A stretch of 64,000 bases of DNA from UMGS1883 sp045656865 (GTDB lineage: Bacteria > Bacillota > Clostridia > UMGS1883): contig JAZOSB010000026.1 of assembly GCA_045656865.1 (NCBI GenBank), forward strand, positions 1 to 64,000, written 5' to 3'. Every line of letters starts with the position of its first letter. The first letter of the stretch is position 1. Below are positions 26,046 through 35,248 of the stretch, piece after piece. Made by a program: the position numbers and the translations under genes. Under the pieces are notes generated by a model. It was not told the origin of the DNA. It did no database searches and saw only the letters and a program-made list of their open reading frames with translations.

Positions 26046-27656
26046 ATGAAATTAACATTTATAGGTGCGGCTCATGAGGTTACAGGATCCTGCACACTGC
26101 TTGATGCCTGTGGAAAACATATTCTTATTGATTGTGGCATGGAGCAGGGCGGTGACACTTATGAAAATTGTGAATTGCCTGTTGCTCCAACAGAAATCGA
26201 TGCAATTTGCCTTACTCACGCACATATTGACCATTCAGGCATGATTCCTGCTATGGTGGCGAAGGGATATACAGGTCCAGTATACTGCACAGAAGCCACC
26301 CATAGACTATGTAATATAATGTTGCTGGATTCAGCTCATATTCAGGAGCAGGAGGCTGAGTGGCAAAATAGAAAGGCACAGCGTTCGGGCTATGAACAGT
26401 ATATGCCCATATATACTGTGGCAGATGCAATGGAATCACTTAAATTATTTAATGGATATGGATATAATAAATCAATTGAAATCTTTGAGGGTATAACAAT
26501 AAATTTCTGTGATGCAGGACATTTGCTTGGCTCATCAAGCATTCATATTACAGTAAATGAAAATGAACAAGAAAGAACAATACTCTTCTCAGGTGATTTG
26601 GGAAACATAGACAGACCGCTTATAAGAAATCCTCAAAATCCGCCTTATGCCGATTATGTGGTTATAGAATCAACCTATGGTGACAGAGTTCATGGCGAAA
26701 GACCTGACTATATTGCACAGCTTACAAAAATAATGCAGGAAACCTTTTCAAAAGGCGGCAACTTGGTTATTCCTTCTTTTGCAATCGGAAGAACACAGGA
26801 GCTTTTATATCTGTTTAGAACAATTAAAGAACAGAAGCTTGTGAAAGGTCACGAAAACTTTATTGTGTATGTCGATTCGCCTCTTGCGGTTGAAGCAACA
26901 AAGATATATCAGGATAATCTGATGGACTATTATGACGAGGAAACACTTGCGCTTGTAAATCAGGGGATAAATCCGGTATTATTCCCCGGATTAAGATTAA
27001 GCGTTACCACAGAGGAGTCAACAGCAATTAACTTTGATTTGATTCCAAAAGTTATAATATCTGCATCAGGTATGTGTGAAGCTGGCCGTATCAGACATCA
27101 TTTAAAGCATAACCTTTGGAGAGAAAACAGCACTATTCTTTTTGTCGGATACCAAGCAGAAGGAACACTTGGAAGAAAACTTATTAATGGTGCAAAGTAT
27201 GTTTCATTGTTTGGGGAAGACATTCAAGTTAATGCAAGAATTGAATCCATAGTAGGCATCAGCGGTCATGCGGATAAGGATATGCTTCTCGGCTGGCTTG
27301 GAAGTATGGAAAAACCACCGATAAAGGTATTTGTTAATCATGGAGATGATTTGGTGTGCGATTCTTTTTCACAGACGATATATAACAAACTCAAATATAC
27401 AACAACAGCACCGTATAGCGGTGACGAATACGATCTTGAAACAGGCGAATGCGTTGCAAGAGGAAGAATAGTCAAGCTGACTAAAGTATCAGAAGGCAGA
27501 CGAAGAGCAAACCTTGCCTTTGACCGACTTATGGTGGCTTGTCAAAGACTTAAAACAGTTGCAGAACTCAGTCGTAATCTGACAAATAAAGAATTATCAA
27601 AATTTACAGATCAGATAAACAATTTGTGCGACAAATATGCACGAAAATCAAAATAA
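26046..27656 (+). CDS. MBL-fold/beta-CASP metallohydrolase (RNA-processing nuclease type)
   Basis: A 536-residue protein. The metallo-beta-lactamase core has 'THAHIDHSG' (zinc ligands) and 'FSGDLGNIDRPL'. The beta-CASP insert has 'SASGMCEAGRIRHHL', then 'SGHADKDML' and 'FVNHGDD' of the RMMBL end. This is the CPSF73-like group of RNA endo/exonucleases. ATG 26046 has AGGAG 9 bases upstream; GTG 26040 is too close to it. Codon choice looks more AT-rich than in its neighbours, and a decayed gene follows, so the locus may have been acquired. The substrate is unknown. Confidence 0.88.
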   Translation: MKLTFIGAAHEVTGSCTLLDACGKHILIDCGMEQGGDTYENCELPVAPTEIDAICLTHAHIDHSGMIPAMVAKGYTGPVYCTEATHRLCNIMLLDSAHIQEQEAEWQNRKAQRSGYEQYMPIYTVADAMESLKLFNGYGYNKSIEIFEGITINFCDAGHLLGSSSIHITVNENEQERTILFSGDLGNIDRPLIRNPQNPPYADYVVIESTYGDRVHGERPDYIAQLTKIMQETFSKGGNLVIPSFAIGRTQELLYLFRTIKEQKLVKGHENFIVYVDSPLAVEATKIYQDNLMDYYDEETLALVNQGINPVLFPGLRLSVTTEESTAINFDLIPKVIISASGMCEAGRIRHHLKHNLWRENSTILFVGYQAEGTLGRKLINGAKYVSLFGEDIQVNARIESIVGISGHADKDMLLGWLGSMEKPPIKVFVNHGDDLVCDSFSQTIYNKLKYTTTAPYSGDEYDLETGECVARGRIVKLTKVSEGRRRANLAFDRLMVACQRLKTVAELSRNLTNKELSKFTDQINNLCDKYARKSK

Positions 27657-27701
27657 GGATATTTGAATGATTTCTAAAAGAACAAGACATCAAAATATAT
27701 A

Positions 27702-27740
27702 CATAAAAAGGTTCGCCGAATTTCGGTGAACCTTTTTATG
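27702..27740. terminator. Terminator after the MBL-fold gene (bidirectional)
   Basis: A 19-bp stem with a single G-U pair (arms 27702-27720 and 27722-27740), centred on one T, with A- and T-rich outer arms. It ends the metallohydrolase transcript, and its right arm overlaps the stop of the minus-strand YitT remnant. Confidence 0.88.
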
Positions 27741-27925
27741 TTACCACAAAGGCGAGCTTTGATACATTTAATTTCTGTATCAGCCAGTCAACGAAAAATA
27801 TTGAAAGGAAGAGTGCTACAATACCCCATAAGCCAAATCAATCTGCCTGAATGTTATATGTGATGTCATAATAACAGCGGCATCAGCAATAAATAATCCA
27901 AGAGCAAACCTTACCGTCAACGCCC
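27736..27925 (-). pseudogene. Remnant of a YitT/DUF161-type membrane protein gene
   Basis: Minus-strand frames translate to 'RFALGLFIADAAVIMTSH' and then, after a frameshift near 27825, to 'FGLWGIVALFLSIFFVDW' followed by 'SKLAFVVT' and a stop. Together these resemble the mid-part of YitT-family membrane proteins (the helix before and after the 'LALYGLIALFVS' segment). The upstream end meets an in-frame TAA near 27925 and no start codon remains. The shift could come from a slip on a repeated TTTGGC. The sequence is broken, so no product is expected. Confidence 0.65.
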
Positions 27926-27946
27926 TCAAAATTTATAAAATAATAG

Positions 27947-27975
27947 TTGTTTTTTTCCTCTGTATACTGTATAAT
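27947..27975 (+). promoter_or_regulatory. Promoter of cysE-cysS operon
   Basis: -35 TTGTTT (27947-27952), 17-base spacer, perfect -10 TATAAT (27970-27975). The predicted transcript start (about 27982) lies after the first in-frame ATG at 27979, which casts doubt on that start codon. I see no T-box structure. Confidence 0.7.
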
Positions 27976-27978
27976 AAA

Positions 27979-28647
27979 ATGGTTAAAGGAGTGGTTATTA
28001 TACAAAGCAGAACTCTTTACGATTTAAAGTCAATAGTTGCACGCGACCCCGCGGCAAGAAATATATTTGAAGTAGCACTACTGTACTCCGGATTTCACGC
28101 GGTGCTGTTTCACCGTTTTGCACATATGCTGTACAAGTGTCATCTTCGGTTTATCCCAAGGCTTATAAGTCAGCTTGTCAGGTTTTTTACCAAGATTGAG
28201 ATACACCCAGGTGCCACAATCGGCAAGGGACTTCTTATCGACCACGGATGCGGTGTTGTAATCGGTGAAACAACCATAATTGGTGACGAATGTACGATTT
28301 ATCAGGGAGTAACTCTTGGCGGTACGGGTAAGGATACAGGAAAGCGTCACCCTACATTGGGAAACAATGTAATGGTGGGTGCAGGTGCAAAAATCCTCGG
28401 TCCTTTTACCGTTGGCGACAACTGTAAAATTGCCGCAAATGCAGTGCTTCTCCGTGAAGTGGAGCCTGACAGTACTTGTGTGGGCGTTCCTGCAAGGGTT
28501 GTAAAGCGTGGAGATAAGCGTATTGATAACCTTGACCAGGTGCATATTCCCGACCCCGTCAGTCAGGAGCTTTGCAGAATGAGTGCAAAAATAGATAAGC
28601 TCACGGCAGAGCTTGAAGCATTAAAAAATAATGACAGTGAAAGGTGA
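27979..28647 (+). CDS. cysE: Serine O-acetyltransferase
   Basis: Up to 222 residues. It is a left-handed beta-helix (hexapeptide repeat) acetyltransferase with 'IHPGATIGKGLLIDHGCGVVIGETTIIGD' and the 'GGTGKDTGKRHPTLGNNVMVGAGAKILG' block of CysE. It makes O-acetylserine for cysteine synthesis. It overlaps the region just before cysS, so cysteine supply and charging are linked. The start is unclear: ATG 27979 is almost on the -10 box, whereas AAAGGAG (27985-27991) points to initiation 5-8 bases further on, at ATT or ATA. The N-terminal few residues are therefore uncertain. Confidence 0.93.
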   Translation: MVKGVVIIQSRTLYDLKSIVARDPAARNIFEVALLYSGFHAVLFHRFAHMLYKCHLRFIPRLISQLVRFFTKIEIHPGATIGKGLLIDHGCGVVIGETTIIGDECTIYQGVTLGGTGKDTGKRHPTLGNNVMVGAGAKILGPFTVGDNCKIAANAVLLREVEPDSTCVGVPARVVKRGDKRIDNLDQVHIPDPVSQELCRMSAKIDKLTAELEALKNNDSER

Positions 28648-28652
28648 TTTTT

Positions 28653-30041
28653 ATGAAACTGTATAATACATTAACCCGTTCAAAAGAAGAATTTAAGCCC
28701 CTCGTTCCAGGTGAGGTAAAGATGTACTCCTGCGGACCTACGGTTTATAACTATTTCCACTTGGGAAATGCCCGCCCTTTTATCGTGTTCGACTGTTTAA
28801 GACAGTTCCTTGAATACAGAGGATATGATGTAAAATTTGTACAGAACTTTACCGATGTCGATGACAAGCTTATCAATAAAGCAAGGGAAGAGGGTACAAC
28901 AGTTCCCGAAATTGCCGAAAAATATATCAAGGAATATTTCGTTGATGCCAAGGCACTTGGAATCAACGAAGCATCTGTTCATCCCCGTGCAACGGAAAAT
29001 ATTGATGCAATCATTGAAACCGTACAGACACTTATTGAAAAAGGCCACGCTTACGAGGTTGAGGGGGACGTTTATTTCTCCGTAGAAAGCTACAAGGATT
29101 ATGGTAAACTCAGCCATCAGCCACTCGAAGACTTGGAAAGCGGTGTCCGTAAGGAGCTTGATGATAAGAAGCATCATCCTATGGACTTTGCTCTTTGGAA
29201 GAAGAGAAAGACCGACGACGAAATCGGCTGGGAAAGTCCATGGGGAATTGGCAGACCCGGCTGGCATATTGAATGTACAGCAATGGTTAACCGTTACCTC
29301 GGTCATACAATTGATATTCACAGTGGTGGTTTCGACCTTATTTTCCCTCACCATGAAAATGAGATTGCACAGAGTGTATGTGCAAACGGTACGCCCTTTG
29401 CAAATTACTGGCTTCACAACGGCTTTATCAACGTAAATAACGAGAAGATGAGTAAATCCCTCGGTAATTTCTTCACAGTGCGTGATATTGCCGCAAAATA
29501 CGACTATGAGGTTATCCGTTTCTTTATGCTTTCAGCACATTACAGAAGCCCCATCAACTTCTGTGACGAGCTTATGGATGCGGCGAAGAACGGTCTTGAA
29601 AGAATTTACAACTGTATTGATAATATTGATTTCCTCCTCGGCAATGCCCCCGACGGTGAAGCGGATGAGGAAACCAAGACAGCAATGGAAAACTATAAAA
29701 ACAAGTTCATCACTGCAATGGAGGACGACTTGAATACGGCAGATGCAATCTCCGCAATCTTTGAAGCGGTACGTTTTGCAAACAGCATAACATCCCCCAA
29801 CAAGGCACAGCTTCTTCTTGCAAAGGATACAATCCTTGAACTCGGCAATGTTCTCGGTCTTCTCAAAAATACCGAAAAGGCAAGCCTTGATGATGAAATT
29901 GAGGCTCTCATTGCTGAAAGAACTCAGGCAAGAAAAGACAAAAATTGGGCACTTGCCGACAAAATCCGCGACGACCTTAAGGCAAGAGGTATCGTTTTGG
30001 AAGATACTCCCGATGGAGTAAAATGGAAAATTGAGAAGTAA
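28653..30041 (+). CDS. cysS: Cysteinyl-tRNA synthetase
   Basis: A 462-residue class I synthetase. It has the HIGH-type motif 'FHLGNARPF', the zinc-binding Cys and His residues around 'GWHIECTAM' and 'FPHHENE', the KMSKS motif 'EKMSKSLGNF', and the helical anticodon-binding end. ATG 28653 is preceded by AAGGTGA; a GTG at 28644 lies inside the cysE stop region and is rejected. It forms an operon with cysE and mrnC, the same order as in Bacillus. Confidence 0.97.
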   Translation: MKLYNTLTRSKEEFKPLVPGEVKMYSCGPTVYNYFHLGNARPFIVFDCLRQFLEYRGYDVKFVQNFTDVDDKLINKAREEGTTVPEIAEKYIKEYFVDAKALGINEASVHPRATENIDAIIETVQTLIEKGHAYEVEGDVYFSVESYKDYGKLSHQPLEDLESGVRKELDDKKHHPMDFALWKKRKTDDEIGWESPWGIGRPGWHIECTAMVNRYLGHTIDIHSGGFDLIFPHHENEIAQSVCANGTPFANYWLHNGFINVNNEKMSKSLGNFFTVRDIAAKYDYEVIRFFMLSAHYRSPINFCDELMDAAKNGLERIYNCIDNIDFLLGNAPDGEADEETKTAMENYKNKFITAMEDDLNTADAISAIFEAVRFANSITSPNKAQLLLAKDTILELGNVLGLLKNTEKASLDDEIEALIAERTQARKDKNWALADKIRDDLKARGIVLEDTPDGVKWKIEK

Positions 30042-30053
30042 GGAAGAAAAGAT

Positions 30054-30467
30054 ATGCTTTTTACGGCAGATGGACTTAATCCCAGAGAATACAGCCCCCT
30101 GGCACTTGCATATATAGGGGACACGGTGTATGACCTTTTTATAAGAACAAAGGTTCTCTCTAAAGGCAACCGTCATGTTACCGAAATGCACAAGGAATCG
30201 GTCAGCTTTGTAAAGGCACATTCACAGTCGGTCAGCGCATACGCCCTTGAGGAATTTCTTACCGAGGACGAAAAGCGTGTTTTAAAATGGGGCAGAAATG
30301 CAAAGAGCAACACCACCCCAAAGAATGCCGACGTTACCGAGTACCGTATGGCAACAGGCTTTGAAACCCTCGTCGGCTACCTCTATCTTGCAGGAGAGGA
30401 CGAGAGACTCTCGGAACTTCTTGAAATTGCATACAATGCAGTCATAGACAGTGAAAAAATAGTTTAA
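30054..30467 (+). CDS. mrnC: Mini-ribonuclease III
   Basis: A 137-residue RNase III catalytic domain without the double-stranded RNA-binding domain. It carries 'LALAYIGDTVYDLFIRTKVL' (containing the metal-binding Asp) and 'TEYRMATGFETLVGYLYLAGEDERL'. In Bacillus, MrnC matures 23S rRNA. The location right after cysS is conserved. It starts 12 bases after the cysS stop. Confidence 0.95.
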   Translation: MLFTADGLNPREYSPLALAYIGDTVYDLFIRTKVLSKGNRHVTEMHKESVSFVKAHSQSVSAYALEEFLTEDEKRVLKWGRNAKSNTTPKNADVTEYRMATGFETLVGYLYLAGEDERLSELLEIAYNAVIDSEKIV

Positions 30468-30491
30468 TTTTACTTAGGAGTGATAGTAACA

Positions 30492-31325
30492 ATGAAAAAT
30501 TCCACTAAACTTCATGCCTACAGGGCAAGAAAGCATGCCATTACAGGTATTTACAATGCCGCTTCGGGTCATCCCGGCGGAAGCCTTTCAATAGCAGATA
30601 TTCTGTCAGTGCTTTACTTTGAAAAAATGAACATTGACCCCCAAAATCCCAAGATGGCTGACCGTGACAGATTTGTTCTTTCAAAGGGTCACTGTGCACC
30701 CATCCTTTACGGAACTCTTGCAGAACGCGGATTTTTCCCCACAGAGCTTTGCGCAACATTCCGTCAGGCAGACAGTATTCTTCAGGGACATCCCGATATG
30801 AAAGGTGTTCCCGGTGTTGATATGTCCACAGGCTCTCTCGGTCAGGGAATCTCAGCAGCAAACGGTATGGCGCTTTCAGCGAAGCTTGATAATAAGGATT
30901 ACAAGGTTTACGCAATCCTCGGTGACGGCGAAATTGAAGAAGGTCAGGTTTGGGAGGCAGCTATGTTTGCAGCTCATTACAAGCTTGACAATCTTGTAGC
31001 ATTCCTCGACTTCAACGGACTTCAGATTGACGGTGACATTCGTGAAGTTATGAATTCAACTCCTATCGACAAGAAGTTTGAAGCATTCAACTGGAATGTA
31101 ATCACAATTGACGGTCACGACTACGACCAGATTAGAAATGCAATTGACGAAGCTCACAGGGTAGAGGGTAAGCCCACTATGATTATTGCTAAATGCGTTA
31201 AGGGTAAGGGCGTTTCCTTTATGGAAAATCAGGCAGGCTGGCACGGTGCTGCTCCCAACAAGGAACAGTTCGAGCAGGCTATCAGTGAGCTTGATGCAGC
31301 AATCGCAGAGATTGAAGCTGAATAA
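30492..31325 (+). CDS. Transketolase, N-terminal (TPP-binding) subunit
   Basis: A 277-residue protein corresponding to the N-terminal third of transketolase. It has 'GHPGGSLSIADIL', 'SKGHCAPILYG' and the thiamine-diphosphate motif 'LGDGEIEEGQVWEAAMFA...FLDFNGLQIDG'. The remaining half of the enzyme is encoded by the next gene, a split arrangement common in Clostridia and archaea. ATG 30492 is used; AGGAG is 11 bases upstream. The pair serves the non-oxidative pentose phosphate pathway. Confidence 0.93.
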   Translation: MKNSTKLHAYRARKHAITGIYNAASGHPGGSLSIADILSVLYFEKMNIDPQNPKMADRDRFVLSKGHCAPILYGTLAERGFFPTELCATFRQADSILQGHPDMKGVPGVDMSTGSLGQGISAANGMALSAKLDNKDYKVYAILGDGEIEEGQVWEAAMFAAHYKLDNLVAFLDFNGLQIDGDIREVMNSTPIDKKFEAFNWNVITIDGHDYDQIRNAIDEAHRVEGKPTMIIAKCVKGKGVSFMENQAGWHGAAPNKEQFEQAISELDAAIAEIEAE

Positions 31326-31351
31326 GTTAATACGAAAGGAAAGTGTGGATT

Positions 31352-32299
31352 ATGGCTATTGGTGATAAGAAAGCAACCCGCGAAAGCTATGGTATGGCTC
31401 TGGCTGAGCTTGGTGAAAAATATGATATTGTTGTTATGGATGCAGACCTTTCCAAATCAACAAAGACTGATATATTCAAGAAAAAGTTCCCCGAAAGATT
31501 TATAAACACAGGTATTGCCGAGGGTAATATGCTCTCCACAGCAGCTGGTCTTGCAACAACAGGCAAGATTGTATTTGCAAGCTCCTTTGCAATGTTTGCG
31601 GCAGGTCGTGCTTTTGAGCAGATTCGTAACTCTATCGGTTATCCTCACCTCAATGTAAAGATTGGTGCTACACATGCAGGTATCTCTGTTGGTGAAGACG
31701 GCGCTACACATCAGTGCCTTGAGGATATGGGTATTATGCGTACAATCCCCGGTATGGTTATCATTAACCCTGCTGACCATGTTGAGGCTATGGCAGCTGT
31801 TGAAGCGGCTGTTAAATACGAAGGACCTGTATATCTTCGTTTCGGCAGACTTCCTGTTCCTCAGATTTATGATGAAAATACATACAAGTTTGAAATCGGC
31901 AAGGGCGTTCAGCTTGCAGAGGGCACAGATGCTACAATCATTGCAACAGGTCTTATGGTTCCTTACGCTCTTGAAGCTCGTGAGCTTCTTAAGGCTGACG
32001 GTATCGATGCGGCTGTTGTAAATATCCACACAATTAAGCCCATTGACAGAGAAATCATTAAAAAAGCTGCACAGACTACAGGTGCAATCGTTACTGCAGA
32101 AGAGCATAATGTAAACTGCGGTCTCGGCAGTGCAGTTGCAGAAGTTCTTTGTGAAGAATGTCCCGTTCCTATGCTTCGTGTAGGTACTCAGGATGTATTC
32201 GGTAAGAGTGGTAAGCCCTACGAACTTCTGAAGGAATACGGACTTTCTGCAGAAAACATTGCAGAAAACGTGAAAAAGGCAATCAGCCTTAAAAAATAA
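31352..32299 (+). CDS. Transketolase, C-terminal subunit
   Basis: A 315-residue protein corresponding to the pyrimidine-binding and C-terminal domains. It has 'DADLSKSTKTDIF', 'RFINTGIAEGNMLSTAAGLA' (with the Glu that activates thiamine), 'GATHQCLEDMGIMRTIPGMVI' and 'AEEHNVNCGLGSAVAE'. It forms the complete transketolase with the gene just upstream. ATG 31352 with AAAGGAAAG is preferred over GTG 31343. Confidence 0.93.
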   Translation: MAIGDKKATRESYGMALAELGEKYDIVVMDADLSKSTKTDIFKKKFPERFINTGIAEGNMLSTAAGLATTGKIVFASSFAMFAAGRAFEQIRNSIGYPHLNVKIGATHAGISVGEDGATHQCLEDMGIMRTIPGMVIINPADHVEAMAAVEAAVKYEGPVYLRFGRLPVPQIYDENTYKFEIGKGVQLAEGTDATIIATGLMVPYALEARELLKADGIDAAVVNIHTIKPIDREIIKKAAQTTGAIVTAEEHNVNCGLGSAVAEVLCEECPVPMLRVGTQDVFGKSGKPYELLKEYGLSAENIAENVKKAISLKK

Positions 32300-32322
32300 G
32301 ACCCCAAAGGGGAATTACACCT

Positions 32323-34506
32323 ATGAATGAACTTTTAAATAAGTTAAATATACAGCAGAGAGAGGCCGTTGAGTATATCAACGGTCCTCTTCTGGTATTG
32401 GCAGGTGCGGGCAGCGGTAAGACGAGGGTGCTTACCCACCGCATTGCTTATATGATACACGAAAACGGAATATCTCCGTGGAATATCCTTGCAATCACCT
32501 TTACAAACAAGGCGGCACGTGAAATGCTTGACCGTGTGGAAAAGCTTGTGGGTGCTGATGCAAACGATATGTGGGTAAGGACATTCCACTCGGCTTGTGT
32601 GCGTATACTGCGCCGTGATATTGACCGACTCGGCTACGACACAAGGTTTAATATAATTGATACAGACGACCAGAAAGCTTTGGTTAAGGAATGCTTAAAG
32701 GAGCTTGGACTCGAAGAAAAACAACTTCCTCCCAGAAGTGTGATGAGTGAAATTTCATTTGCCAAGGACAACCTTGTAACACCTGCGGAGTATATGCTTG
32801 ACTTTGCAGACGATTACAGAAAGAAGCAAATTGCAAAGGTCTATGCTCTATATCAGCAGAAGCTTAAAACGGCAAATGACCTTGACTTTGATGACCTCAT
32901 TATGCTGACTGTAAAGCTTTTTCAGGAAAATGAGGATGTCCTCCAGTTTTACAGAAACAAATTTAAATATATCCTTGTTGACGAGTATCAGGACACCAAC
33001 AAGGCACAGAACGAGCTTATAATTCTTCTGGCAGGGGAGCACCGTAACCTTTGTGTTGTGGGTGACGACGACCAGAGTATATATAAATTCCGCGGTGCGG
33101 ATATCACAAACATTCTTGACTTTGAAAAGGCATTTCCAGAAACAAAAATAATCCGCCTTGAACAGAATTACCGTTCGACGGAAAACATTCTTGATGCCGC
33201 AAACAATGTCATAAAAAACAACTACGGCAGAAAAGGGAAGAAGCTCTGGACAGATAAGGGTAAGGGAAACAAGATTTCCGTTTACAAAGCTTCCAACGAA
33301 CACGACGAAGCATCCTACATTGCTGAAACAATGTCCGGGCTTTCCCGTGACGGTTACAGCTATAACGATATGGCGGTACTCTACCGTGCGAATGCAACTT
33401 CACGCGTCCTTGAAGAAGTTTTTATGCGTAAGGCAATTCCGTACAGGGTTTTGTCGGGACTTCGTTTCTATGACAGAAAAGAAATCCGTGATATGATTGC
33501 ATATCTCCGTCTTATAAAAAATAACGACGACGATATAAGTCTCAGGCGTATTATAAATACACCTTCAAGGAAAATCGGCAAGGTAACTCTTGACAAAATT
33601 TCTGCAGCGGCACAGCGTGAAAACTGCAGTATGCTTAAAGCAATTGCATCTCACCGTGACGGCTTTGGAAACTCCGTTGCTGAGTTTTACGATACTATTG
33701 TTTACCTTTGTGATTTTGAAAAGGAAAACAAAATCAGCGACCTTGTAAACGAAGTGTTTGAAAAAACAGGCTACCGCAAATTCCTTGAAACAGACGAAAA
33801 AGGGGAAGAGCGTGCGGATAATGTGTACGAGCTTATAAACGGTGCCGCAAATTACGAAGACAATAACGAAGAAGCCACATTCCAGGATTATATGGATAAT
33901 CTGGCACTTATAAGTGACATAGATAACTATGATGAGGAGCTTGATGCCGCAATCTTTATGACAATGCACGCGGCAAAGGGACTTGAATTTCCGATTGTCT
34001 TCCTCTGTGGCTTTGACGAGGGAATATTCCCGAATATGGCAAGCTGTTACAGTAGTGAGGAGCTTGAAGAAGAGAGAAGACTTTGTTATGTAGGCATCAC
34101 CCGTGCACAGGAAATGCTTCATATAACAACTGCGAGCAGCAGAATGCTCTACGGCAAAACCTCACCCTACAAGCCCTCAAGATTCCTTGACGAGATTCCA
34201 AATGAACTTCTTGAAGTAACAGATAACACTCCAAAGGTAAACGACAGTTGGCTGCCGAAAACAGAGAGCTTCTCTTATTCAGCAGCTTCCGAAAGCTCTC
34301 TTTTTGCAAAGAGTACAACGGCAACGGTTAAATCAAGCGGTGAAACCTTCCGCCCCGGCGATACTGTAACTCACAAGAAATTCGGCCGTGGAATTATAAT
34401 TGATGCAACTCCTGTGGGAAATGACATACATTACGAAATAGCATTTGAAAGCGTAGGAACGAAGAATCTTCTCGGCCTTTACGCAAAACTTCAAAGGTGT
34501 GATTAA
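32323..34506 (+). CDS. pcrA: ATP-dependent DNA helicase PcrA/UvrD
   Basis: A 727-residue superfamily 1A helicase. In order it has the Q-motif 'LNIQQREAVEY', Walker A 'AGAGSGKTRVL', motif Ia 'TFTNKAAREM', motif II 'LVDEYQDTN', motif III 'VGDDDQSIYKFRGA', motif IV 'LEQNYRST', motif V 'TMHAAKGLEFP' and motif VI 'LCYVGITRAQE'. The C-terminus carries a tudor-like domain ('FRPGDTVTHKKFGRGI'), as in PcrA. It works in nucleotide-excision repair and clears replication obstacles. Confidence 0.96.
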   Translation: MNELLNKLNIQQREAVEYINGPLLVLAGAGSGKTRVLTHRIAYMIHENGISPWNILAITFTNKAAREMLDRVEKLVGADANDMWVRTFHSACVRILRRDIDRLGYDTRFNIIDTDDQKALVKECLKELGLEEKQLPPRSVMSEISFAKDNLVTPAEYMLDFADDYRKKQIAKVYALYQQKLKTANDLDFDDLIMLTVKLFQENEDVLQFYRNKFKYILVDEYQDTNKAQNELIILLAGEHRNLCVVGDDDQSIYKFRGADITNILDFEKAFPETKIIRLEQNYRSTENILDAANNVIKNNYGRKGKKLWTDKGKGNKISVYKASNEHDEASYIAETMSGLSRDGYSYNDMAVLYRANATSRVLEEVFMRKAIPYRVLSGLRFYDRKEIRDMIAYLRLIKNNDDDISLRRIINTPSRKIGKVTLDKISAAAQRENCSMLKAIASHRDGFGNSVAEFYDTIVYLCDFEKENKISDLVNEVFEKTGYRKFLETDEKGEERADNVYELINGAANYEDNNEEATFQDYMDNLALISDIDNYDEELDAAIFMTMHAAKGLEFPIVFLCGFDEGIFPNMASCYSSEELEEERRLCYVGITRAQEMLHITTASSRMLYGKTSPYKPSRFLDEIPNELLEVTDNTPKVNDSWLPKTESFSYSAASESSLFAKSTTATVKSSGETFRPGDTVTHKKFGRGIIIDATPVGNDIHYEIAFESVGTKNLLGLYAKLQRCD

Positions 34507-34508
34507 CT

Positions 34509-35246
34509 ATGTATAACGATTTTGCCTATATTTACGACAAGCTTATAAATGACGTGGATTATAAGGAATGGGCAGATTACTATTTTAAAATATTTCAAAG
34601 ATATGGCCTCAGTCCCAAGCTTGGACTTGACCTTGGATGTGGAACGGGAAATCTTACAGTAGAGCTTGCAAACCGCGGTATCGAAATGACAGGCGTTGAC
34701 CTTTCCGAGGATATGCTGATGGTTGCCCGTGAAAAGTCGGAGGGGATGGATATTCTCTACCTTAATCAGGATATGACAGAATTTGAACTCTATGGTACGG
34801 TGGATTTTATAGTTTCCAGTCTTGACTGTATAAACTACATAACCGACAAGAGAGATTTGCAGAGGGTTATGAAGCTTGCAAACAACTACCTTGAACCGGG
34901 TGGGCTTTTTATCTTCGACATAAATACCCGCTATAAGCTTGAAAATGTTATAGGTGATAATACCTTTATTCTTGAAGATGATGACTGCTTCTGCTCATGG
35001 CAGAATGAATATGACAAGCGGAGAAAACTGAGCGATTTTTACCTGACTTTTTTTGCTAAAGACGGGGAAAACTATACAAGATTTGACGAGCAGCACTCTG
35101 AGCGTGCTTATGAAATCGAGGAAATAAAGGCGCTTATTGAAAACTCGGGAATGCGTCTTTTGAAGGTATATCACGACCGTAGCTTCGAAAACCCGAAGAA
35201 AAACAGCGAGAGAGTATTCTTTGTAGCACAGGAACAGGGGAAATAA
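34509..35246 (+). CDS. SAM-dependent class I methyltransferase
   Basis: A 245-residue protein with the Rossmann SAM-binding motif 'GLDLGCGTGNLTVELANRG', the acidic end of the next strand 'TGVDLSEDML', and 'FIVSSLDCINYI' at the catalytic face. It is a generic small-molecule or uncharacterised methyltransferase of a type often found near pcrA or rsmB-like genes in Clostridia. It starts 2 bases after the pcrA stop. The substrate is unknown. Confidence 0.85.
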   Translation: MYNDFAYIYDKLINDVDYKEWADYYFKIFQRYGLSPKLGLDLGCGTGNLTVELANRGIEMTGVDLSEDMLMVAREKSEGMDILYLNQDMTEFELYGTVDFIVSSLDCINYITDKRDLQRVMKLANNYLEPGGLFIFDINTRYKLENVIGDNTFILEDDDCFCSWQNEYDKRRKLSDFYLTFFAKDGENYTRFDEQHSERAYEIEEIKALIENSGMRLLKVYHDRSFENPKKNSERVFFVAQEQGK

Positions 35247-35248
35247 GT

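Noticed and set aside
27976..28652. T-box leader for cysE or cysS
   Set aside because: No T-box sequence or antiterminator; the promoter lies directly before the coding region and cysS follows cysE by 5 bases.
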